64,000 nucleotides of DNA from Micrasema longulum (Eukaryota > Arthropoda > Insecta > Trichoptera > Brachycentridae), in assembly GCA_022494885.1 (NCBI GenBank), contig JAGVSM010002367.1, forward strand, positions 54,055-118,054, given 5' to 3'. The notes below the pieces were generated by a model. That model was not told the origin of the DNA and made no database searches. It saw only the letters and a program-made list of their open reading frames with translations. The translations under genes were made by a program, and so were the position numbers. Positions 24,001 to 36,000 of the stretch are shown piece by piece (position 1 is the first letter of the stretch; each line of letters begins with the position of its first letter).

Positions 24001-27000
24001 TTGTTTTTATCTAATTTATGTTTTTTTATTTTTTTATTATTGCGCGATTAAAAAAAACATGAGTTTTAAAATGGCAAAATCGTATGATTTCCTAATTTTG
24101 CGTTCGTTTTAACAGACTACAGCCTTGAGTACAATTATTTCAATTTTGATATTTACTGGTCACGTCTCCAGGTTGCTAGAGTACCACATCAAGGCGTCCC
24201 ACACGGGCGAGCGGCCATACAAGTGTGCCACGTGCGACGCCACGTTTGTGTACCCAGAACACTTCAAGAAACACTTGCGGATACATAGCGGAGAGAAACC
24301 CTACAAGTGTGAGGTAATAATGCTCTGAGCATATTTTTCTGTACATGAGGGCAGTCGAAAAAAATAACAATTTGCGCTCTTTTCACTACCCGAAATTATT
24401 TATAAAATGGTATAAAAATTGTGGGATCCATACCTGAAGACCTGATTAAAGTTTTAACTGCCACTACTACTACCATCACGTATCCTTTTATCGGCGCTAC
24501 GATTTTTAAAAAAAATGTAATTTTGAAAATACTCCGCGTGTGTCGTCACAAGTTCTCTTCGATCTGTTCCGCTGATCGATCAGTTGGCTTCCCGCAAACC
24601 GGAAATCTATCGTTGGTTTATTCGAAAGAATTAGTGACGACATTCAAAGTAGTTCATTTTTATTATTTTTTCATACATTTTCAAAAAACTTCAATTTAAT
24701 GCTTTTATTTTTTCCGCGCGTAAGAAAATACTTTTTATATCCATTTCCCCATAGCACTGAACTTCCTCATTTCCAAAGTAGTAAAGTGATATCACTGAAC
24801 TTCTGAAAAAAGTCTCGCTGCGGAATTTAATACAGACTCGAGGAATGAATTCTCAAATTTATTTAAACTTTTTTTGTCAATTTTTTACTTTGATTATATC
24901 GTCTGCTTAGAGGTAAAACTCATTATTTGCAATATTGAACAAAAATGAGTTGAGTGTACAAAATTTACTATCTACATTTAATGTAAAAGTTATTATCTGC
25001 CTAAAGTGGCCGTACAATAAAATAAAATCACACAAAAATCATTAATTACATTATTTCGAATTTTTGTGAGAAGTAAAATTAATTATGATTTTTACTCGTT
25101 ATTGAAATCGATATAAATTTTAAGGAAAAAGTCACTAAATGACTTAATGAATTTTCCTTGTCAATGATTTAAAATGTATCTATTGCTTCCTCCTGACAAT
25201 GGCCCACTAAACACCATCTTGCGGGTGGGGGGGTTAGTGGGGGACAAGTGGGGGGGATATCGCTTTCTCTCAAATATCAGCGCGATAGAAAGAGAAAGCT
25301 ACAGGGATGGGTCATCTAGTGGGCCATTGGCCATTCAATTATTAATATCATTAATTGATAAATGTCACTTTTTTCCTGAGAGGTAAAAAACAAAACTAAA
25401 ATAAGGTAAAAATTAACAAAGATCTAAAGACAAATATTTACCACACTATTTAAAAAAGAATTAAATCATTATAAAAAATATTTAAAAATTGACGGAATAT
25501 AGATGTTCAAATATGGGCAGAATGGTGAATGTTACACAGTGTGTAAAGTGGCCACTTAAACCAGCCATTGACAGGTCATAAGCCCTGTAGATGCCTAGAC
25601 TTCTATATTACCTTCTCTTAAATGTTCTTCATCTCTGTTGTAATATGTTAATCATTAAAAAATACGTATAATATTTGAGAAAATGGGAAAAAACTTTTGA
25701 ATCTCATTATTTCAGAAACATGATTTATGCAAATAATGAGTTTTATTACCTCTAAGCAGATGATATGCAAAAATTCCGTTAGTCAAAAACCAATTTTTAT
25801 TCAATGTGAACTGAGTGTCTCACAAATATAGTTTTGATTTTTGTTTTTTTTGCACCACATCAGGCCAGGAGGTCCAATTACGGTGGTGAATTACATCACA
25901 GAACACCCAGGCTCGAGAAAAATCACATTTAATTTTTGTGTTCTCACCAGGAATCGAACCCGGAACCTTCCGTGTGTGAGTCAAGCGTCTTGACCGCTAC
26001 ACCACGGAGGCAGCTGTTTATTCTAATAAGATAAATATCTCACCCTTCTCCTGCAAAATTAATTATTTGTTAACGAGCCCATTTATTCCGTGTACTCTTC
26101 AAATGTTAAAAAGATAATGTTTCTCCGCAGGTGTGCGACAAAGCCTTCAACTCTCGCGATAACCGCAACGCTCACCGCTTCATACACTCGGACAAGAAGC
26201 CGTACGAGTGTCTCGACTGCGGCGCCGGCTTCATGAGGAAGCCGCTGCTCTACGCGCACATGCAGTCCCAGGTTCGCTAGTATTCAACAAATATATACGT
26301 CGATGGACGTCTCAACCGTGGGGAAATTGTCAGGGTATCCTGAAATCTACACGTTTACAGGGATTATGACCTAATTGGCGGGTCTTCAGGCCACTATAGA
26401 TAGCCTGAATAGGTTCTCCGCACGCATGGGTTTAAAAATCAATATTGGGAAAACCCCATGCACTGTGTGACACTTCATGCCTTGATGCCCAAAATCCCCT
26501 GACTCTGTCAAACGGACTCTGTCAAACGGAGCCATCTCTGTAATTTAATTTAAAAAATATATTTATTTATTTATGTTTTTTTTTTTTGTCAAGGACACTT
26601 AACAGTATACTTTTTAAAAAAAAGTTTTTATATTTGAGAATAAACAAAGAAGACTAACTTAATAAACAGAGATAATTAACAAAATACTCAGACAGTTTTA
26701 AACACTACGTATTTATGTTTATAGTTAATTTATGTACATCTATATTATTTATATTACAAAACACACAATGAAAAGAACAAAAGCCTAACATAAACTATAC
26801 ACTTGTTACGGAAAATAGCAGCTTTCAAAAAGAACTGGGAGTGCGGCTAGGAACAGCAGGCGCATTGAACAGCAGGAGGCTGTCTGGAGATCAGATATTT
26901 ACTCGACATTTTGAGTTTGTCTAAATTTTTTTAGACAAGGACTGGATTCAACTCCCTGGGGAGATGTTAATATTAACATATTACAACAGAGATGAAGAGA

Positions 27001-30000
27001 ACATTTTAGACAATATAGAAGTCTAGGCATCTACAGGGCTTATGACCGTCGTTATGACCTGATTGTTGATAAATTCACCTGGTCCATGAAGTAGTATACA
27101 AATTGAAAAAAACAAAATTCAGGCGTTGCCTAGTAGGTGAAATAATTCAATTAGACGAATCTCACCCGCATAAAAAAAGGTTTCAGCTCTTTAACTTCAC
27201 AAACATAAACAGATGGAATAATTGAAGGTATATAGGTGTTCAAATATGGGAAGAATGGTGAATGTTACACAGTGTGTAAAGTGGCCACTTAAACCAGCCA
27301 ATGACAGGTCATAAGCCCTGTAGATGCCAGGTAATTCTTTCCATTTTCCTTTCTCTAAAATAATAATAAATAAATAAATGATTGTCTTTCGCTTTTCAGG
27401 GTCATTTGAGTGATACGATCGTGGTGAACCAGCCTCGGCTTAACGGAGAAGTGGAGACCACTAAACTGGAAGGGCTCGGGAGCACCTTCGTACTGGAAGA
27501 TGGTCAAGAGGTCATAATTAACAATGTAAGAGAAACAAGCGGTCAATTAAGGCCCGAGGCTAGGTTTTTTTTTATTTTACTTACACAGTCGCACATCGGG
27601 CTTTATATTTATAAAAAAATATATATTCAAACCGACGTGCGTCACCTCAAAGTATTTCTCCGAACTGCCTAAGGGCCGGTTTTATAAACATCTAATCAAA
27701 CTTCCGTAAGTGTAACGAACCGTCGGCCGTTCGTTACGATAACCGACGGTTTTGTGTTCTATAAACCATTTTTGTTAACGGACGGTCGCCGGTAAGCATT
27801 TTCAAAGAAATTGAAATTTTTCTGTCAATTGTCTATGGAAATTTTTTTTATCTAAGCTCTTTCTGTCAAATGCGAATGGTGCGCATTCGCATTGAATGAA
27901 AAAATACATCAAATGCAAATAGTCGACAATTTTGAACGAAGTTTTACACAAAAAGGAACTTTGAATTGAGAGTACTGTGAATTAAAATTAAAATTATTAA
28001 AAGCGAGCAGGTACGATGGATAGTTTTTACTATTATCTGTTATTTTAGTATACATTTATATCAATAAACCATGTTTAATTTTTTTTTTTAAATAACTTCT
28101 GAATATATTTATCCATCAGACTAAAGTTGATTTTATACCACTACGCAGAGTAAAAAACATATTAAACTGGTAATTCAACTAAATCCCAAAATAATGACTA
28201 TCTGCGTGTTAATTGGGCGGATATTTGGTCAAATAACAATGTGATAAAACAACCGTCATGTCAAATACGGCAGCGGCGCTGAAGGTAACAGATCGTAATG
28301 CATTCAACTGGCCAAAATCGGCCAGTAACCATTTAACCATAGATTTAACGGCTCGTAACGCTACGAACGTTTATAAAACGCAATAATCGGCCGGTATACC
28401 AAATATTAGTTAAAATGTTATCAAGTTAACGAACGGATGTTTATAAAACCGGCCCTAACAAATGAATATGTTAGAATTATTTTGACACGCTGCTGTATCG
28501 AAACGAACTTTCAAGAAAGACAGGGCATTCTCGCATGTTTCTACATAGGTTCCTGCATTTGACTTGCATGGGATTTAAAAAATTATAACTTAAGCTTTCA
28601 ACCTCTACTTTAGATGTTTACCTAACAATCCTCATAGTACTAACTCAGATATTTATCTTATGTTTTCCAAAGACTGAAAAATATTTTAAGCAAAGAAAAA
28701 TTAAAAATGTTATATTACGCTTTAATTAAATCTTCAATCACATATGGTGTAATAGGTTGGGGAGGAGTCTTGGACGCGCATAGTCGCTCAACGGTAATTG
28801 CACAGAAAAGTATTATTAAGATCATTTACAAAAAACATAGATTATTTCCCAGTAATGCACTATACGTAGAGAGTAGACTCCTTAATTTTAGAAAATTTTA
28901 TTTATTTCAACAACAACAACAACAAACCGCCACGCCGTTTCCCCGTAAGGGTAGGCAGAGAGGATAGAACGCCATAACACTCTATCTTGGCACACAGACC
29001 TCGCTTCCTCTACATTCATACATCTTCTCATGCACGCACGCCGATTATTCCTACGTTTGACATGTCCTTCTTCAAGTATTTGATGGACTTGATCGTGCCA
29101 TGTCTTTCTCGTTTTCTGCATCCATCGACATTTGCATCGTAGATCCTTTTAGCCGTTCTTTCGCTGTCCATTTGCTCTACATGTCCAAACCAACGCAGCA
29201 CCCCTTTCTTGATTCTGTCAATAATGCATGTCTCAGCCTTACACACTTCACGGATCTCGACATTTGTGCACCTATCATACATCGTATTACCACACATTCG
29301 CCTGAGGGATCGCATTTCGACCGCATTCAACCTACTTTCATCATTATTTTTCCAATTCCATACTTCGCTTCCATACATTAGAGTTGGAACTAGAACTCCT
29401 TGGTGAACTACTAGTTTAGCCTCCTGCGATAAACATTTGTTTGCCAAAGTAGATTTTAGTGCACCGTTTACCCTGTTCCCGGCACTCACCCTCCTTTCAA
29501 TATCTTTATTGGCCTTTCCGTTCCTAGTAAACATACTTCCCAGGTACACAATTTCTTCTACCTGATTCAGAATATCTCCGTTCACGCTAATCTCATTTTT
29601 AGTTATATTTTCATCCCTTATGTGCCTAAAATATGTTTACTTAAATAGGGAATTATTTGGCAATAATCTAAATCGGATTAGCAGTAGATCCGATAGTGTA
29701 CCGTCAGTTCCAGGATGCAGAACCGTCTGCACAGAGCCACTCCTTACTCCTTACATGTTTGTCCGAGATCCTTCAATCTTCTACCTTAGGAAATACAAAA
29801 CTTTAAATCACTGATACCGTTTAAAGTAGGTTTGAGGTCTTGGATTAGCGTAGAAGGAAAAGTTATTATACCTCTACGCAAACAGCGCACTAAATTTAGT
29901 GAACGCGCATTTGCGGTCGCAGGCCCTATGGCATGGAATGCTCTCCCAGCAGAGGTGCGAGGCTGTGAAAGTGAAGGGATGTTTCGGAAAAAACTTAAAA

Positions 30001-33000
30001 CCCACTTGTTCTCTAAATCATTTTAATAAATCCGTAAGCATGTGACAACAAAATAAATTATTTTAATTAAATTACAAATTTAAAAGAATCACTGTGTAAA
30101 GCGCACTTGAGGTATTTTGTTACGAAAATGGCCCTATATAAGTTATCCATAATAATAATAATATGCTATAAACTTATAAATCATGAAAAAGGGATTAGCC
30201 CACGCTCAGACGCTGAAATCGTTGTGTGCATTTTTTCCAAATTATGTTACATATAGTTTAATTTTTAGATGTATTTTTGTAATTAAAATTCTATGTGAAT
30301 ATATGTATGGAAAATAAAAAAAAATCATTCTTCAGTAATATCGCTTCTGTTAAAATGATGCCAAGTGATGTTTCTCGTATAAAGATGATCAGATTAAATT
30401 CAACAATGTTTGATTATGTCCAAATGCTTGCAGACTGGCTGGATTTCCTCCCTAGGGAGTTGTTCATATTTAAATTTATTTCAACAGAGAGGGAAAATTT
30501 TTGAGAAGGTGATATGAGAGGGGATATGGAGATATACAAAAGTCAACAGATGGAAGATTTGAGGAAATGTGGATGTTCAAACATGGGCAGAATGGTGAAT
30601 GTTACACAGTGTGTAAAGTGGCCACTTAGACCAGCCAACGACAGGTCATAAGCCCTGTAAATGCCTAGACTTCCATATCCCCTTCTCAAAAAATTTCCCT
30701 TTCTGTTGAAATAAATTTAAAAGATTAAATTCAACTTACCAAAAGGTCTGTTGTATAGGTTGCATGTATTCAAATGAAAGATTCACTTATTACATAGAGC
30801 TTATTATAAATTTTAATATCTTATTTAGCTACATATATTATAACAGATGATTGAATATGGTAATATGACATCTTGACTTTGTGCTTGATGTCTATAGTCC
30901 TTAAAATATAGCTTGATTAAAATGACAGCTGAAAAATTAATGTCACTAGTGATGAGAAATTACTGATCACTGATCATGTACCGATCAAATCGATTTTATC
31001 AGTTTTTTCATGCAAACATGAAACTCTGTTTCTAAAAATTGATATAAAAATGCAAAAACAAGCCTATTATAGTGTGTTTAAGACAATTATTCACAAAAAA
31101 ATAAGACATTTACACCATTTTTCGTGAACAACATCAAATGAATTATTTTTTTATTCGATCGATTTACATTGATCAATTAGTCTCATCTCTAACATTTTTG
31201 CAAAATGATGTAACCTTGTAAGAACGTCGTTAATAATTAGGTTTATTTTAGTTTGTTCAGTTTTAAAGCTTATTTTATATAATTATGTTGATTTATATGT
31301 CATTTATATGTTGATTTATATGTTAAAGTCGGAATAATCGGCGCGCGTGCATGAGAAGATGTATGAATGTAGAGGAAGCGAGATCTGTATGCAAAGATAG
31401 AGTGTTGTGGCGTTCTATCCTCTCTGCCTACCCTTACGGGGAAACGGCGTGATGGTTTGTTTGTTTGTTTGTATATGTCAAGCATTGTATTCAACAAATA
31501 AATCAACAAGCCAGATACTTATGGTTTTTTCATGTGTCAATTTAAATAACTCCTTAGACATTACTACAAAGTTATGTTGTCAATTTTTCTGACAACTGTC
31601 ATTCTAATCAAGCCATATTTTAAGGACTAAAGTACCAGTGCTGAACGGAGAAAGTCTAGCTTAGCTCGTTTCCGTTTTGTAGCGGCTGGTGGCTTGTTAA
31701 GTTGGTGATTATGGTGTTGCCAGAGGTGTCCATAATGTAAAAGTACTATTATTTGATTTATCAAAACTCTTGCAAAAAAAAAATGTTTCCATCTCTGTCA
31801 CCTTTCATACACGGATCTTGTCCGCCCGCAGATCAAAGAGGAGGTGTTCTCCGAAGGCCAGCTGGTCTCCGACGTGGCTCTGTCCTCCTCGCAGGCCTCG
31901 GGCGCTGAAGGGCTGGTGTTCGCGGACGAGCTGGAGCCGGAACTGGGCCAGGGCAGCCCCAAGCTGTTTGTGCGTACGCGGGTCAAGCACGGACACATTG
32001 TCATAGGGGACGCCGGTGAGACATATTAGAAATATTTTATTCATCAGGAAAGGTGGCCTCCGTGGTGTAGTTGTCAAGACGCTTGACTCACGCATGGAAG
32101 GTTCCGGGTTCGATTCCCGGTGAGAACACAAAAAATTAAAATATGATTTTTCTCAAGCCTGGGTGCTCTGTGATGTAATTCACTACTGTAATTAGGACTC
32201 CTGGCCTGTTGTGGTGCAAAAAAAATAAAAAATAATGTAATTTTTTAAAATTACTAAAAAACATGTCATTGAAAGTATCATCCATCGCCTGTGGCTATTT
32301 TTTCCATCTTTCTGGCAGCATACGAATACCGTCTCGAAAGAATAACTCTTCTTTTGAGGTTATCCACATGTCGAGCCATTTTTTATCATCTTTATAAGAA
32401 TGGAAGTGCTGCTCAGCCAGGCCGTGAGTCATCGATCGGGACAAGTGGTACTGGGAACAGCGGGTGGGGCGGGACTTCCTATTTGATTGTTTCCAAGTAT
32501 GTTCTGACTGGCCTTGCAACATGCGGTCGGGCGTTAACGCTGTAAAATTACTTTGTCGTGTCTCTCCTCCTGTTGCGGCCATTTTTTCCTTCAATGCTCG
32601 GCTCATATATAAAACAGATATATAATATGTACATGGATATATTTATGTAGATATGTATTTATTTTTTATTTATTTAATGCACAAAATACACAATTTTACA
32701 TAGACACAATTATATGTTTTTTATGTCCCGACTTGTTAGAAAATTCCGTGTTAAGTCGGGACTCTTCGATATATAAATCAAAAATATTTATTTACATATT
32801 AAAACAATATACAGATAATCAAAACAATATGCAAAACAATTAAAACAATATACAAAATAATAATAGAAAAATAAAAATTTATAATTCATGTCGAAAATGG
32901 AATCAAAAGTTATACAATAATACGTATGACAGTGATACGTATAAAGTAATATATATGTATATTTATATATGTGTTTATGTGTATATATGTATATATATGG

Positions 33001-36000
33001 GTGTGTATGAATGTGTATGAATATGGATAAAGATATGGATATAGACAGATATGGAAATAGATATAGATATTAACAAATTACAACAGGGATGGAGAATACC
33101 TTAAATAAGGGAATATGGAAGTCTAGGCATTTACAGGGCTTATGACCTGTCATTGGCTGGTTTAAGTGGCCACTTTACGTGTAACATTCACCATTTTGTC
33201 CATGTTTGAACATCCATATTTCTTCAATTCTTCCATTTGTTGATTTTAGTGAACTTAAAGAGCTGAAACCTTCATTGTTGTGAAGAGATTCATCTGACTG
33301 AATTATTTCACATACTAGGCAACGCCTGAAAATAATTTTCCAATTTTTAAACTTCTATTTGGACCAGTTGGTTTCATTACAGTATTTGAGTTTGTCCAAA
33401 CGTTTGTAGACAATCATAAGCCCTGAAAATGCCTAGACTTCCATACTCCTTTATTTAAGGTATTCTCCGTCCCTGTTGTAATTTGTTAATCTTAATGACT
33501 CCTGGGCTGGTATTCCGAACGCGTTTACAGCGCGCTATAATGCGTATTTAGTACGTAAAAACGCGCTATACCACGCTATAATTTCGTTTGGAATACCAGC
33601 CCTGGGGGGGTGAAATCCAGTCTTTTGTCCACAAACGTTTGGACAAACTTAAATATTGTAGATATAGATATATAAAGAAATAATGTTTTTTTTTTAAAGG
33701 CTTTACGCCTAGTAATTATGTAGACACTTCCGTTTTAGATTTTGGTATTCCGGTACTTATTTTTAATCTTATAATTGCGATAATGTAGTTTGATCATATG
33801 TTTTCATGTAATGGATCTTCACCGACAAGCCATATAGCTTGGCTCGGTGAGTCCTGTAATAAAAAAATATATTTAATATAATATCTAAATAAATAAAATG
33901 TATATTTTTTTTAAATGCATCACTTGTATCAACAATGTTTTGAGTTGTTCCAAATTTTTGTAGACAAGAACTGGATTCAACCTCCTGGGGAGCTGTTGAT
34001 ATTAACATATTACAACAGAGATGGAGAACATTTTAGAGAAGGAAATATAGAAGTCTAGACATCTACAGGACTTGTCAATCCTCAATTGATCGATGCTTCA
34101 ATAAAATTACATCGTGTTGGAATCTTCCATTGCCTTTGACATTTTTGATTTGAAGATGTGTAACTTGCAGAAGGGGCAGAGTCGGAGAAAGCCGACGAGG
34201 AAATGAAGTTCCACGACGCTGGCGATGATGCGGACGGGGATATGGAAGCTGTCGAGGAGCAGGACGATGAGGAACTCGACAACTCGGAGAGGATCGAGAT
34301 CATCGGTGGAGATGATGCTGTAATTACTATTTGCTATACTTTTTTTCCTCTCTCTGTGATAAAGCATCGCTTGTTACTATCGGGTTTTTTTTTAGGTGCT
34401 AATATTGTCTCTTATCAAACTATTATTTAAGTGAAACGACTGGACAGGTAGCTAAGATATTTTTTCCGACAATTTTTCATGCCTTTGTTTTCAGGAAAGC
34501 GGGAGTTGGCTACGAATTCACCGGCCACGGTGGCTTTATGAGCTATCTTCGCCGTTTTGAGCTCTCGGAAATCGACAGCTGTCCGTGTGATGATGAGACA
34601 CCCCAAGATGTCCCTCATTTGTCGATGTATTATCCCATTTTCAGCTTAGAGCGAATGCAGCTGGAGGCCCGACGTACAAGTCTGGACGAGGACCTGGAAG
34701 ATATCGTAACAGTAATAAGTCATGAGGACTTGTCACTCGAGGTAATATCATACGTGGTAAAAATAGTCCCGGTCCCGACCCTGGTGTATGGGTGCGAAGT
34801 ATGGACTTGGAAAAACAGGGATGAAAGTAGGCTGAATGCTGTAGAAATGCAATCTCTGTGTCAAATGTCAAGATCCGTACATTATGTGAGGCTGAGACAA
34901 GCATTATCGACAAAATCAAGAAAGGAGCTCTGCGCTGGTTCGGACCTGTAGAACGAATGGACAGCGAAAGAACGGCTAAGAATATTTACAATGCGAATGT
35001 TGATGGATGCAGAAATAGAGGAAGACCGAGAGAGACATGGCACGACCAAATCCAACAAATACTTGAGGATGGACATGTCAAAAGTCGGAATAATTGGCAC
35101 GCGCGCATGAGAAGATATATGAATGTAGAGGAAGCGAGATCTGTATGCAAAGATAGAGTGATGTGGCGTTGTATCCTCTCTACCTACGCTTACGGGGAAA
35201 CGGCGTGATGGTAATTGTTGAAATAAATGTGGATGTTTGTCAATAGTCCGGCTTCTCCTGAATAAGCCTTCTGTGGTTCTTGTACATAACAAGCGAGGCA
35301 AAAAATAAGCAACTCCCATTTAAAATAAATAAATCGGTTTGTGGTCCTGTGGCTAGTGTCTCGGACTTACAGACCGAAGGTCCGTGGTTCGAATCCCACT
35401 CGACCCCAACTCGATTCCATTTTCTAATAGCGAGTTATTTACAACTCGTTGAAAATGGCACTCAAAATTAAATATTTGGGTTAATCATAAGAATGCAAAT
35501 ATTTCTTTTTTTTTAAATAAAAAAATCAATAAATATGTAAAACCTCTGTAGAATTCTACATAAAAGTGGCCACTTGAACCCAACCTATGACAGGTCATAA
35601 GCCCTGTAAACGCTCGAATATCCATAATCTTGAAACAAAAATTCTACCCATCTCTGTAGTGATATAAATAATAATGTAAAACCTCGTTTACACATTCCTC
35701 AATTTTAAGTTTTCCCGCTTTTTTACGCCGAAATGTTTAGGTCCCATTTTTTTCCATACATTTTCATTAAAATATTCCTCCTTATTATTAATTATTCTCT
35801 AGCAGGCGACCTTATCTTGTCAGCTCAGCCGTGCGCATTTTTCATCAATACTATCATCATCATCAGTGGGGCTACAGCCCGCTGTGGGCCCTGGCCTCCT
35901 CCAGAGTCTGTCTCCATCCCTCCCTGCACCCCGCGGCTCTTCTCCAGTTCGTCGGGCCAATCGCTCTAATGTCACTTTCCACATTATCCAGCCATCTTAA

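Larger units (their letters stand above)
24896..25766. mobile_element. TIR element of about 870 bp carrying nested repeats
   Basis: Left end ATATCGTCTGCTTAGAGGTA plus AAACTCATTATTTGCA; right end TGCAAATAATGAGTTTTATT plus ACCTCTAAGCAGATGATAT; about 35 bp of inverted repeat with few mismatches. Inside are a 133-bp MITE (25197-25329) and a Rep-A copy (25490-25655). No transposase frame. Confidence 0.75.

Noticed and set aside
29100..29406. Plus-strand frames rich in His/Ser/Phe (and similar at 17301, 10451, 56909 minus)
   Set aside because: They are antisense to the RTE-like LINE tails and recur wherever that LINE occurs.
32056..32128. Possible functional tRNA gene (box A and box B present)
   Set aside because: No cloverleaf acceptor stem closes it, and the same head is followed by the SINE body and A-tail in three copies. 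The same applies to 35335, 46280, 47279, 61082 and 17018.
31798..32131. Other long frames over exon 15, both strands
   Set aside because: Exon 15's frame is fixed by phase with exons 14 and 16; the others are GC-driven shadows.
34082..34367. Minus-strand Ser-rich frames over exon 16
   Set aside because: Antisense of the acidic exon 16.
34647..34741. Apparent exon [20 protein letters not shown] with TTTTCAG acceptor and GTAATA donor between exons 16 and 17
   Set aside because: It is continuous with an upstream LINE tail frame ([15 protein letters not shown]), and exons 16 and 17 already join in phase without it. An RNA-seq junction would overturn this.
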